Assembly: GCA_003104995.1 (NCBI GenBank)
Contig: PQAO01000008.1
Location: forward strand, 45,801 to 109,800
Length of the DNA stretch: 64,000 nucleotides
Direction: 5' to 3'
Source of the DNA: Dehalococcoidia bacterium
GTDB lineage: Bacteria; Chloroflexota; Dehalococcoidia; Tepidiformales; Tepidiformaceae
The notes below the pieces were generated by a model. The model searched no databases, was not told the origin of the DNA, and saw nothing but the letters and a program-made list of their open reading frames with translations. A program made the position numbers and the translations under genes. Shown here one piece after another: positions 20,195-29,262 of this stretch (the stretch's first letter is position 1; each line of letters opens with the position of its first letter).

Positions 20195-21017
20195 GCCGAC
20201 GATCCTCGAGACCATCGTCGCGAAACGCAGGGAGGACGTGCGTGCCGCGAAGGCGGCGGTCCCGGCGAGTGGGCTCGAGCAGCGGATGGCATCGGCACCG
20301 CCGGCGGTGGCGTTCGAAGCCCGGCTGCGCCGCGACGCGCCGATGGCGGTGATAGCCGAGGTGAAACGGGCATCTCCGAGCAAGGGGGATATTGCGCCCG
20401 GCATGGACGCGGCCGCCCAGGCGATCAAGTACGCGCACGGCGGGGCAGCGGGGATTTCCGTGTTGACCGAGCCGGCGTGGTTCAAGGGAGCGCTCGAGGA
20501 TATGGCCTCGGTCCGCGACGCCGTGGAATCGCTCGGCCCCGCGCGGCCGGCGATCCTGCGCAAGGACTTCATCGTCGATGAGTACCAGGTGTTGGAGGCG
20601 CGCGTGCACGGGGCGGACTCGGTGCTGCTCATCGTGGCCTCGCTGGATGATGCGACGCTGACGCAGCTAATGGCGCGATCGCGTGCGCTAGGGATGGAGC
20701 CGCTGGTCGAGGTGAACAACGCCGAAGAGATGGAGCGGGCACTTCGCGCCCGGGCGCGGGTGATAGGCATCAACAACCGTGACCTTCGGAGCTTTCATGT
20801 CGACCTCGAGACGACCGGCCGGCTGGCCGGGCTGGCCCCGGCAGACGTGCTCCTCGCTGCCCTGAGCGGCATCAGCACGCGAGAGGATGTCGAGCGATTC
20901 GCAGGGGCCGGGGCAGGTGCTGTGCTCGTTGGGGAGTCGCTGATGGTGGCGGCGGACCCGGCGGCGAAGATCCGGGAGTTGCGCGGCGTCCACGACCCGG
21001 CGGCGGCTCCCCGATGA
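20187..21017 (+). CDS. trpC: Indole-3-glycerol phosphate synthase
   Basis: AEVKRASPSKGDIAPG, LRKDFIVDEYQVLEAR, GINNRDLRSFHVDL. Confidence 0.95.
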   Translation: MGEPTILETIVAKRREDVRAAKAAVPASGLEQRMASAPPAVAFEARLRRDAPMAVIAEVKRASPSKGDIAPGMDAAAQAIKYAHGGAAGISVLTEPAWFKGALEDMASVRDAVESLGPARPAILRKDFIVDEYQVLEARVHGADSVLLIVASLDDATLTQLMARSRALGMEPLVEVNNAEEMERALRARARVIGINNRDLRSFHVDLETTGRLAGLAPADVLLAALSGISTREDVERFAGAGAGAVLVGESLMVAADPAAKIRELRGVHDPAAAPR

Positions 21018-21757
21018 CGCTGGTGAAGATCTGTGGGCTGCGCGATGCGGAGACGGCGATCGAGACGGCGAAGGCCGGCGCCGACTTCATCGGGTTGGTG
21101 TTCGCAGAATCGAAGCGGCGCGTGACACCGCAGGAGTGCTACGACATCGTCGAGGCCATCAAAGGTGGCCGTGCGCAGGGTCGCGAGGCGAGCTTCGACG
21201 GGCCGGTGCGGGGCGAGGTCTCGGCGCGCAGCTGGTTCGGGGCATGGGCGGACACTATCGAGCAATCGGCGGCCCGCTGGCGGCCGCTGATCGTGGGCGT
21301 CTTCGCGGGGATGACCCCCGGCGAAGTGAACGACATCGCCGATGCGGCGGGGCTGGACCTGGTCCAGCTTTCCGGCGGTGAGGATGATGATTTCGTTCGG
21401 CAAGTGGCCAGGCCCGTGATCCGGGTCGTTCACGTGCACGAGGGCATGGCGGCCGGGGATGCCGAAGAACGGTTCGCACCGGGCGTCCCCGCCGGGCTGA
21501 TGCTCGACGCCGGTTCGAAGGGCGCGCTTGGCGGCACGGGGCAGTCCTTCGACTGGAGCGTGGCGGCGGAAGTTGCGCCGCGGACGCCGTTCCTGCTGGC
21601 GGGCGGGCTGACGCCAGAAAACGTTGCCGAAGCGATAACGACATGCGAGCCATGGGGCGTCGACGTTTCGAGCGGGGTCGAGACGAACGGCGCCAAGGAT
21701 ATCGACAAGATCCGCGCATTCATCCGCGCGGCGAAGGGGGTACGGATTGGGCGCTGA
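21014..21757 (+). CDS. trpF: Phosphoribosylanthranilate isomerase
   Basis: [50 protein letters not shown]. Confidence 0.93.
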   Translation: MTLVKICGLRDAETAIETAKAGADFIGLVFAESKRRVTPQECYDIVEAIKGGRAQGREASFDGPVRGEVSARSWFGAWADTIEQSAARWRPLIVGVFAGMTPGEVNDIADAAGLDLVQLSGGEDDDFVRQVARPVIRVVHVHEGMAAGDAEERFAPGVPAGLMLDAGSKGALGGTGQSFDWSVAAEVAPRTPFLLAGGLTPENVAEAITTCEPWGVDVSSGVETNGAKDIDKIRAFIRAAKGVRIGR

Positions 21758-22937
21758 GACAGCACTTTCGCCGCGATTCGGCGAGTTCGGCGGGCGGTAC
21801 ATCCCAGAGACGCTCGTTGGAGCCCACGAAGACCTCGATCGGGCATACGGCGAGGCGCGGAACGACCCGTCGTTCCAGGCCGAACTCGATGATCTGCTGA
21901 AGCATTATGTTGGGCGGGCAACGCCCCTGTACTTCGCGGAGCACCTGACCCGTGAGTGCGGCGGGGCGCGCATCTGGCTGAAGCGGGAAGACCTGGCCCA
22001 CACGGGCGCGCACAAGATCAACAACGCCCTCGGCCAGGCGCTCCTGGCGAAGCGGCTCGGGAAGCCGCGGATCATCGCCGAAACGGGCGCGGGCCAGCAC
22101 GGGGTCGCGACCGCGACCGTCTGCGCGATGCTCGACCTCGAGTGTGTGGTCTACATGGGCAGCGAGGACATCAAGCGGCAATCGTTGAACGCATTCCGGA
22201 TGAAGATGCTCGGGGCGGAACTGGTCCCGGTGGAATCGGGGAGCAAGACACTGAAGGATGCGATCAACGAGGCGATGCGCGACTGGGTAACGAATGTGGA
22301 GACCACGCACTACATCATCGGTTCGGCGATTGGCCCGCACCCGTTCCCGACAATCGTGCGCGACTTCCAGTCGGTGATTGGCAAGGAAGCGCGGGCGCAG
22401 ATGCTGGAGCAGGCTGGGAAGCTGGCCGATGTCGCGATCGCGTGCGTCGGCGGCGGGAGCAACGCGATCGGGCTCTTCCACCCGCTGCTGGACGACCCGA
22501 CACGGCTCATCGGCGTGGAGGCGGGAGGCGACGGCGTCGGCACGGGCAAACATTCGGCGACGCTGGTGGCCGGAAGGCCGGGCGTCCTCCACGGGACGAA
22601 GACCTACCTGCTCCAGGACGCCGATGGCCAGATCCTGGAGACGCACAGCATCTCGGCCGGGCTCGACTACCCGGGCGTCGGGCCGGAGCATTCGTGGCTG
22701 AAGACCAGCGAGCGGGCCGAGTACGTGGCAGTCGACGACAAGCAGGCCCTCGAGGGGTTCAAGGCGCTGACCCGGACCGAGGGGATCATCCCCGCGTTGG
22801 AGCCGTCGCACGCGATCTTCCACGCGATGCGAGTCGCGCGAGAGCTCGGGCCGGACAAGGACATCCTGATCGGGCTGAGCGGCCGCGGCGACAAGGACAT
22901 GCACACCGTTGCGGCGGCGCTCGGGGTGACGCTCTGA
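21747..22937 (+). CDS. trpB: Tryptophan synthase beta (TrpB1)
   Basis: [56 protein letters not shown]. Confidence 0.96.
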   Translation: MGAETALSPRFGEFGGRYIPETLVGAHEDLDRAYGEARNDPSFQAELDDLLKHYVGRATPLYFAEHLTRECGGARIWLKREDLAHTGAHKINNALGQALLAKRLGKPRIIAETGAGQHGVATATVCAMLDLECVVYMGSEDIKRQSLNAFRMKMLGAELVPVESGSKTLKDAINEAMRDWVTNVETTHYIIGSAIGPHPFPTIVRDFQSVIGKEARAQMLEQAGKLADVAIACVGGGSNAIGLFHPLLDDPTRLIGVEAGGDGVGTGKHSATLVAGRPGVLHGTKTYLLQDADGQILETHSISAGLDYPGVGPEHSWLKTSERAEYVAVDDKQALEGFKALTRTEGIIPALEPSHAIFHAMRVARELGPDKDILIGLSGRGDKDMHTVAAALGVTL

Positions 22938-22981
22938 CGGAGGCTGCCGGTCCACGGTTATGCCCCTGGGGCCCGCGCGAG

Positions 22982-23764
22982 GTGCTGGTGGGCGTCGGGG
23001 GCTTCCTCGGCGTGCTCATCGCGGTGAACGTGGTGATTGTGGTCGTGATGCTCGCGCGGGGCGAGGACTTCGTCCCAAGGGATGTGGGCGACACGTTCGA
23101 GAAGGCTGCCGAGGTCGCTCGCTACGCCGACGAACGCCTGGAGGCGGCGGCAAACGGTATGGCGCTCCCCGACCCGCCACGGATCCTCGCGGACCAGGGC
23201 AGTCTCCAGGTAAGCCTGATCGCAACGCTGATTTCCCAGGGGGCGCTGTTCGCCATCGTCGGAATCGCCTCGAAGCAGACGTTTCGCGGGCTGGTGGAGG
23301 CGCTCGGACTGAACCGGATCGGCTGGGCGGGGATGTGGCTACCCATGGTGATGATGGCCGTTGCGTACCTGGGAGTGATTTTGTGGAGTATCGTCGCGGA
23401 CGCCTCCGGCATCTCATGGCTGAGACCAACCAGCACCGTCCCAATTGAGATCACCCGCGACGACCTGACCCTGAGCATCGCGGCGGTGGTGACGGTTGTT
23501 GGTGCGCCGCTCTCGGAGGAGCTGTTCTTCCGCGGGCTCGTGTTCAGCGGACTGTTGAAGTGGGGGTTCTGGCCGGCCGCGACGGCGTCGGGACTCATGT
23601 TCGCCGCAGTGCACTTCGACCCGGGCAGCATCGTCCCCTTCTTCATGATTGGCGTGACATTGAGCTGGGTGTATTACCGGCGGCGGTCATTATGGGACGC
23701 GATCGTTCTCCACCTACTGTTCAACATGACAAGCCTAGTGTTCATGCTGGTCGTCTTGCGATGA
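22982..23764 (+). CDS. CPBP family intramembrane metalloprotease (copy 1)
   Basis: EELFFRG, FAAVH, HLLFN motifs in a multi-TM protein; GTG 22982 is the likely start (CTG 22934 possible). Confidence 0.85.
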   Translation: MLVGVGGFLGVLIAVNVVIVVVMLARGEDFVPRDVGDTFEKAAEVARYADERLEAAANGMALPDPPRILADQGSLQVSLIATLISQGALFAIVGIASKQTFRGLVEALGLNRIGWAGMWLPMVMMAVAYLGVILWSIVADASGISWLRPTSTVPIEITRDDLTLSIAAVVTVVGAPLSEELFFRGLVFSGLLKWGFWPAATASGLMFAAVHFDPGSIVPFFMIGVTLSWVYYRRRSLWDAIVLHLLFNMTSLVFMLVVLR

Positions 23765-24585
23765 AAGCGGAAAGTCGGACGTGGCCTTGGGGCGAACTCC
23801 ACGTGGTGGCCGGGATCTGGCTGGGGATCGCGGCGTATGCTGGCCCGCTGCTGTTGATCAGCGTGACAGCGTCTGCGCTCGGCGCCGGGAGCGGTGCGTT
23901 CACGGACGTAGGGGACATTTTCGAGAAGGCCGGGGTAGTCGCGCGGTTCGCGGACGAACGGCTCGCGCGTGCGGCAGCCGGGAATGCGCTGCCGGAACCT
24001 CCCCGCATCCTCGGGAGTGTGGTGGCGGCACGGGTCGCGTGGACGTATGCCATCGTCTCGGCGGGGCTGTTCGCGGGGGCGGCGGTGGTGGCGGCGCGGC
24101 AGCGGCCCGGTGCATTCGCGCGGGCGACGGGGCTGGGACGGTTCGATGTCGACCGGCTGTGGCTGCCCGGCGCAGCGGTCGCGGTGTTGTACCTGGCGGC
24201 CGGGCTCTATGCGCAGGGAGTCGAGGCGGCAGGTATCGACGCGCTCATTCCCGATGCGACACGGCTCGATGCGACCCTCCGAGACACGCCGGCACTGGTG
24301 TTGTACGGGCTGACGACGGTGGTCGCCGCGCCCATCGGCGAGGAGCTGTTCTACCGCGGGCTGGTGTTCAGCGGGCTGGCGGCGTGGGGTTTCGTACCGG
24401 CGGCGGTGGTTTCGAGCACGCTTTTCGCGCTGTCGCACCTGGATGGGGGCTCGATCATCCCGTTCACCGCCCTGGGGATGACCATGGCGTGGCTGTACTG
24501 GCGGAGCGGTTCACTGTGGGATGCGATCGCGTTCCACGTACTCTTCAACCTCCTGAGCTTCATACTCCTGATTGCGAGGACGTAG
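23761..24585 (+). CDS. CPBP family intramembrane metalloprotease (copy 2)
   Basis: EELFYRG, FALSH, HVLFN motifs; paralogous to preceding gene. Confidence 0.85.
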   Translation: MKAESRTWPWGELHVVAGIWLGIAAYAGPLLLISVTASALGAGSGAFTDVGDIFEKAGVVARFADERLARAAAGNALPEPPRILGSVVAARVAWTYAIVSAGLFAGAAVVAARQRPGAFARATGLGRFDVDRLWLPGAAVAVLYLAAGLYAQGVEAAGIDALIPDATRLDATLRDTPALVLYGLTTVVAAPIGEELFYRGLVFSGLAAWGFVPAAVVSSTLFALSHLDGGSIIPFTALGMTMAWLYWRSGSLWDAIAFHVLFNLLSFILLIART

Positions 24586-24587
24586 AA

Positions 24588-25379
24588 ATGTCGAAACGGC
24601 TCCGAGACCTGTTCGCGAGCGCGCGCACCGACGGGCGGAAGCTCTTCATGCCCTACCTGACAGCGGGGTACCCGCGGCGGGAAGATACCGTGCTCCTGCT
24701 GTTGGCGATGGAAGCCGGGGGGGCCGACGTGATCGAGATCGGCGTACCGTTTTCGGACCCGATGGCCGACGGCGCGACCATCCAGCACGCGAACCAGGTG
24801 GCCCTGGAGCAGCATGTTTCGCTGGGCGACTGTTTCACCTACGTACGGGAGGCGCGGGCGCAGGGGCTGAAGGCGCCGATCATCCTCATGGGGTACTACA
24901 ACCCGATCCTGGCGCGGGGCGAGGAGCGGACGGTGCGCGAGGCAAAGGAGTCAGGCGCGGACGGCTTCATCGTGGTGGACCTGCCACCCGAGGAGGCGGG
25001 CGCCTTCCTCGCAGCCTGCCGAACGTACGACATGAGCTTCGTACCGATGGTAGCGCCCACCTCGGCGGATGGGCGGATCAGGCTCCTCGCGGAGACCGGC
25101 GACGCGTTCCTGTACTGCGTGAGCATGACCGGGACGACAGGCAAGGGGAACGTGCCGCTCGACAACCTGCCGTTCTTCATCGAGCGGATCCGGAAGCAGA
25201 CGGACTTGCCGCTGGCAGTGGGCTTCGGGATCAACACGCGGGCACAGGCCGAGCGGGTGCGGGAGGTCGCGGATGCGGCTGTGGTGGGCTCTGCTATAAT
25301 CGCGACGATTGACGCCGCGGAGGAAGACCACCGCGCGCAGAGCGTCAGGGAGTTTGTGGAGGATGTCTCCGGTCGATAG
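24588..25379 (+). CDS. trpA: Tryptophan synthase alpha
   Basis: FMPYLTAGYP, IEIGVPFSDPMADGATIQ, GTTGKGN, GFGINT. Confidence 0.96.
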   Translation: MSKRLRDLFASARTDGRKLFMPYLTAGYPRREDTVLLLLAMEAGGADVIEIGVPFSDPMADGATIQHANQVALEQHVSLGDCFTYVREARAQGLKAPIILMGYYNPILARGEERTVREAKESGADGFIVVDLPPEEAGAFLAACRTYDMSFVPMVAPTSADGRIRLLAETGDAFLYCVSMTGTTGKGNVPLDNLPFFIERIRKQTDLPLAVGFGINTRAQAERVREVADAAVVGSAIIATIDAAEEDHRAQSVREFVEDVSGR

Positions 25380-25549
25380 CGGACAGGTGAATGCGGCCCA
25401 CACGTGGGAGAACGAGCGCCGGTGGGCGTGGCGTTGGCCCCTCGTGGGCCGCGCTTATGGGTGTCCGCAGGCCGGAGTCTTTGGGCTCCCGGTTCGCTAA
25501 GGGCACAAACTCACACCCGATCGAACCCCCTGGAGGAGGACCTGCGCGT
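25379..25549 (+). ncRNA. Candidate structured leader between trpA and aroH (class unknown)
   Basis: Nested perfect stems GCGGACA (25379-25385)/TGTCCGC (25462-25468) and GCGGCCCAC (25393-25401)/GTGGGCCGC (25444-25452), followed by ccggag..ctcccgg hairpin and tggaggagg RBS. Confidence 0.45.
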
Positions 25550-25933
25550 ATGCCGGTTCGCGGCGTCCGTGGTGCAACAACCGTCACCCGGAACCAGAAA
25601 GAAGAGATCCTCGACGTTACCAAAGAGCTATTGGCAGCAATGCTCGAGGTGAACGAGATCAGTACCGAGGAGATCGCTTCGGCCTGGATCACGACGACGC
25701 CCGACCTGTACGCCGAGTTCCCGGCGGTTGCCGCGCGGCAGATGGGCTGGACGCAGGTCCCGCTCATGCAGAGCCACGAAATGTCGGTCCCCGGCATGCT
25801 CCCGCTCTGCATCCGCATCCTTCTCCACTGGAATACGGAGAAGACCCAGAGTGACATCCGGCACGTGTACCTGCGCGAGGCAGCACGCCTCCGCCCCGAC
25901 CTTAGCTCGAGCACGCACTCAACCGCGCGTTAG
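25550..25933 (+). CDS. aroH: Chorismate mutase, AroH type
   Basis: [34 protein letters not shown]. Confidence 0.92.
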   Translation: MPVRGVRGATTVTRNQKEEILDVTKELLAAMLEVNEISTEEIASAWITTTPDLYAEFPAVAARQMGWTQVPLMQSHEMSVPGMLPLCIRILLHWNTEKTQSDIRHVYLREAARLRPDLSSSTHSTAR

Positions 25934-25949
25934 TGGAGATGAACCCCCA

Positions 25950-26996
25950 GTGATTATTGTGGTATCCCCGGAGGCAACTCCGGATGACATCGACGTTATC
26001 GTCGCCCGGATCGAAGAAACCGGGCGGCAGGCCCACCTCTCGGTGGGAACCGAGCGGAGCATCATCGGCGTGATTGGCCCGGACGATCCGTCGCTGCAGG
26101 ACATCTTCGAAAGCCTGCCGCACGTGGAGTCGGTCCACCGCGTCACCAAGCCGTACAAACTTGTGAGCCGAGAGTTCCACCCGGGCGCCAGCGTTATCGA
26201 TGTCGGTCACGGTGTCAGCATCGGGGGACCGGAGCTGGCGGTGATGGCCGGGCCGTGCTCGATCGAGAACGAGAAGCACATGGTCGAAACCGCGATTGCG
26301 GTGAAGGCGGCCGGCGCGAACATCCTCAGGGGCGGGGCGTTCAAGCCGCGCAGTTCGCCTTACGCATTCCGGGGGCTCGGCAACGATGGGCTTCGCCACC
26401 TTGCCACCGCCAGCCGCGAAACCGGCATGCCGGTCGTGACCGAGTTAATGAGCGTGCGCGACATCGACGCGGTGTGCGAGCACTCCGACATCATCCAGAT
26501 CGGCGCGCGGAACATGCAGAACTTCATCCTCCTCGACGAAGTGGGGATGGCGAAGAAGCCGGTGTTGCTGAAGCGGGCGCTGAGCGGACAGATCGAGGAG
26601 TGGCTCCTGGCGGCGGAGTACATCATGGCGCAGGGCAACCCGCATGTGATCCTGTGCGAGCGCGGCATCCGCACCTTCGAGACGGCGTACCGCAACACGT
26701 TCGATGTGAACGCCATCCCGCTGGTGAAGGAGTTGAGCCACCTCCCGGTCATCGCGGACCCGAGCCACGGGACGGGCAAACTGAGCCTCGTGACGCCGGT
26801 CGCGATGGCCGGCATCGCCGCCGGGGCCGACGGGTTGATGATCGAGGTGCACAACAACCCGGAGCACGCACTCAGCGATGGGCCCCAATCGTTGACATAT
26901 GAGCGGTTCGCTTCGATGATGCGGTCGGTCGCCGGTATCGCGTCCGCGGTCGAGCGGACGCTCCCAGGGGTGTGGGCGCCTGCAGCGGCGCGATAA
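25950..26996 (+). CDS. aroF: 3-deoxy-7-phosphoheptulonate (DAHP) synthase with N-terminal regulatory domain
   Basis: MAGPCSIEN, RGGAFKPRSSPYAFRGLG, IQIGARNMQNF, DPSHGTGK; GTG start. Confidence 0.93.
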   Translation: MIIVVSPEATPDDIDVIVARIEETGRQAHLSVGTERSIIGVIGPDDPSLQDIFESLPHVESVHRVTKPYKLVSREFHPGASVIDVGHGVSIGGPELAVMAGPCSIENEKHMVETAIAVKAAGANILRGGAFKPRSSPYAFRGLGNDGLRHLATASRETGMPVVTELMSVRDIDAVCEHSDIIQIGARNMQNFILLDEVGMAKKPVLLKRALSGQIEEWLLAAEYIMAQGNPHVILCERGIRTFETAYRNTFDVNAIPLVKELSHLPVIADPSHGTGKLSLVTPVAMAGIAAGADGLMIEVHNNPEHALSDGPQSLTYERFASMMRSVAGIASAVERTLPGVWAPAAAR

Positions 26997-27060
26997 CGGA
27001 GAGGGTCGTAAGACCGTGACGGGTGCGCCCCAGCGGGGGGGCGTTGGCTCGTCGGGAGTC

Positions 27061-27792
27061 ATGGCTGAGATAACCCTGCCCGTTTTCCAGGGTCCCCTGG
27101 ACTTGCTCCTGCACCTCATCGAGCGGGACGACCTTGATATCACGGCCGTCTCGCTCGTCACGGTTACCGACCAGTACCTCCGGGCCATACGAACGAGCGA
27201 GGGCTTCGACGCTGGAGCCCTCGCTGAGTTTGTTGCGGTGGGCGCCAAGCTGATCTACCTGAAGTCGAAAGCGCTGCTGCCGAAGGCGCCGCAGGAAGAT
27301 GCCGTTGTGCTCGACGACGACGACGTGGGCCGCGAACTGATCGAATTGCTGCGCGAGTACAAGCGGTTCGCGGAGATCGCGAGTGTGCTCGAGGAGCGGC
27401 AGGACACCGGGTTCCGGATCTACACCCGTCTGGCCCCGCCGCCCGCCCCTCCCGAAGGGACGGGGCTTTCGGCCGTCACGATGGAGCGATTGCGGGCGAT
27501 CATGATCGAGGTGCTGAACAAGAAGCCGGTGGAGGCGAAGCCCCGGGCGATCCTCCAACGGGACACGGCGATGACGCTGACTGACCGGATCGGCGAGTTT
27601 CGTGACCGGCTACGGCGGCGTGGGAAGTTCTCGTTCCGGCGCGCGATCATGGAGTGCACAACCCGCCTTGAGGTGGTGGTCTCGTTCCTGGCGATCCTCG
27701 AACTGCTGAAGTCCGGTGAAGCCGACGCGCGACAGGCCGAGGCATGGGGCGACATCGAGGTGGTGGCGCTTGAGACGAGCGTATTGGCTTAA
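27061..27792 (+). CDS. scpA: Segregation and condensation protein A
   Basis: LPVFQGPLDLLLHLIERDDLDI; C-terminal FLAILELLK; alternative GTG start 27016. Confidence 0.92.
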   Translation: MAEITLPVFQGPLDLLLHLIERDDLDITAVSLVTVTDQYLRAIRTSEGFDAGALAEFVAVGAKLIYLKSKALLPKAPQEDAVVLDDDDVGRELIELLREYKRFAEIASVLEERQDTGFRIYTRLAPPPAPPEGTGLSAVTMERLRAIMIEVLNKKPVEAKPRAILQRDTAMTLTDRIGEFRDRLRRRGKFSFRRAIMECTTRLEVVVSFLAILELLKSGEADARQAEAWGDIEVVALETSVLA

Positions 27793-28190
27793 GGCGCGGC
27801 GGACTGCCCCGGCGATTCGACCGTGAGGCCGCTACTCCTCGCGGCGGTCTGCAGCCGTAAGTCATAGGTCAACATCCCGTCGCACGCGTCACCCAGATCA
27901 AGCGCTGTGGCCAGTTGAATGGCGTCGAGGGTTCGCAACGATGGGGGCAGCAGTTTTCGCGCCTCGGCCAGAAGGTCCGATGTGACCGGAACGAAATCTA
28001 CACGGTCGATGAGCTCTTCCAGTTTCTCCTCGCCAGCCTGGCCATGCCACAGGAGCGCCCGGCCGACCTCGGTGAGCGAAAGTTCGCTCGTGATGAGGAC
28101 ACGCCCTAGAACGGCGCTTTGAATCGCGGGTGTCTCATCTTCAGATACCAGCAGTTTGAGCAGCGCGGAGCTATCGCAATACCAGGCCAC
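27789..28190 (-). CDS. PIN-domain toxin (VapC-type)
   Basis: YCDSSALLKL, TELSL-like acidic residues, LRTLDAIQLATAL, YDLRLQ; downstream of antitoxin. Confidence 0.85.
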   Translation of the reverse strand: MAWYCDSSALLKLLVSEDETPAIQSAVLGRVLITSELSLTEVGRALLWHGQAGEEKLEELIDRVDFVPVTSDLLAEARKLLPPSLRTLDAIQLATALDLGDACDGMLTYDLRLQTAARSSGLTVESPGQSAAP

Positions 28191-28472
28191 CTAGAGCCGT
28201 TCCTCGCGAAGCTCTTCGAGAATTTCGGCGGAAGACTCCGTTCCGGGCATCGCAGGCAAAGGCAGTAGCGTGGACCAGTCCTGGGTCCCCGGAATTAGCT
28301 TTCCTTCCGCGATGAGCTGTTCCCGGGGAGTCTTCGCGCGGTCGGCTGGCAAAGGCGTGAGCAGGGCGACCGGTATTCCGCGTTCAGTCACTTTGATCGT
28401 TTCGCCCGATTTGACGAGGTGTATGTAGCGGCTGGCGTTCTGGCGGAGTTCGCGGATGCCGATGCGCCGCAT
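28191..28472 (-). CDS. Phd/YefM-type antitoxin
   Basis: IGIRELRQNASRYIHLVKSGETIKVTERGIPVALLTPL. Confidence 0.87.
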   Translation of the reverse strand: MRRIGIRELRQNASRYIHLVKSGETIKVTERGIPVALLTPLPADRAKTPREQLIAEGKLIPGTQDWSTLLPLPAMPGTESSAEILEELREERL

Positions 28473-28491
28473 GTGCTACACAGTAGCACAT
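28471..28491 (-). promoter_or_regulatory. Palindromic operator overlapping antitoxin start codon
   Basis: ATGTGCTAC-aca-GTAGCACAT, perfect 9-bp arms; TACTGT 7 nt before ATG on the minus strand. Confidence 0.65.
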
Positions 28492-28498
28492 TGGGTCT

Positions 28499-28876
28499 TC
28501 ATCGTCGCGGCTCGGCTGGACGACGGAGCCGAAGAGCGGCGACGCGCAGCCCGACCCCAATAGCTGCGCCGAATGCATCGAAGGCTACATCGAGCGCACT
28601 GGCGTGGCGGTTCGCCACAAACGACTGGTGGAACTCGTCGGAGAGACCGTAGAGGACGGCGAACGTCCAGGCGGCAAGCGCCACGCCCCACACCGGTGCT
28701 CCCGGGCGAAGTGCCGCGAAGAGGCGGGCGGCCAGGTAGCCGAAGACGGCGTATTCGATGGTGTGGGCGAGGTAGGACTGCCACTCGGGACCGCGGGGGC
28801 CCGGTGGGTTGGGAAGGCTGGAGAGCAGGAAGATGATACCGGCCCATGCGATGAGGGCCGTGAGCCAGGGGCGCAT
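28499..28876 (-). CDS. VanZ family protein
   Basis: LLSSLPNPPGP..., LAHTIEYAVFGYL, LYGLSDEFHQSFV. Confidence 0.8.
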   Translation of the reverse strand: MRPWLTALIAWAGIIFLLSSLPNPPGPRGPEWQSYLAHTIEYAVFGYLAARLFAALRPGAPVWGVALAAWTFAVLYGLSDEFHQSFVANRHASALDVAFDAFGAAIGVGLRVAALRLRRPAEPRR

Positions 28877-28930
28877 CAGGCCAGTTTCAGGCGGCTCCGG
28901 CTGAGGCGCGAGCAGCGCGGAAGGCGTGCT

Positions 28931-28958
28931 TGATATGCAAGCGGGCACTTGCCTATCA
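28931..28958 (+). promoter_or_regulatory. Interrupted palindrome, likely autoregulatory operator
   Basis: TGATATGCAAG-cgggca-CTTGCCTATCA, 10/11 arm identity; contains -10-like TATCAT. Confidence 0.6.
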
Positions 28959-28965
28959 TCGAGCC

Positions 28966-29262
28966 GTGGGAGCCGAGCTCTACAAGGCGCTCGATGACGC
29001 GACGCGGCGAGCCATCCTCGACGAAGTGGCCGAGCGGGACGGTCAGACGCTCTTCGAGATTTGCGGACGGCTGGCGATGAAGCACGGACTGAATTCGACC
29101 CGCCAGGCCATCTCGCAACATCTCGCGGTCCTCGAGGGTGCAGGGCTCATCACCACGCGGCGGGAGGGCAGATACAAGTACCACCATCTCGACACGAGCC
29201 CGCTGGCAGCTATCCAGCGCCGGTGGCCGATTCCAAATGCAAACAGGAGCAACGACCAATGA
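28966..29262 (+). CDS. ArsR-like winged-helix transcriptional regulator
   Basis: LYKALDDATRRAILDEV..., STRQAISQHLAVLEGAGLITTRREGRYKYHHL. GTG 28966 preferred over the track TTG 28930, which lies inside the palindrome. Confidence 0.82.
   Translation: MGAELYKALDDATRRAILDEVAERDGQTLFEICGRLAMKHGLNSTRQAISQHLAVLEGAGLITTRREGRYKYHHLDTSPLAAIQRRWPIPNANRSNDQ

Noticed and set aside
27055-27085. gctgagataaccctg resembling part of a TPP riboswitch
   Set aside because: Lies at the scpA start codon region and the other conserved THI-box parts are absent.
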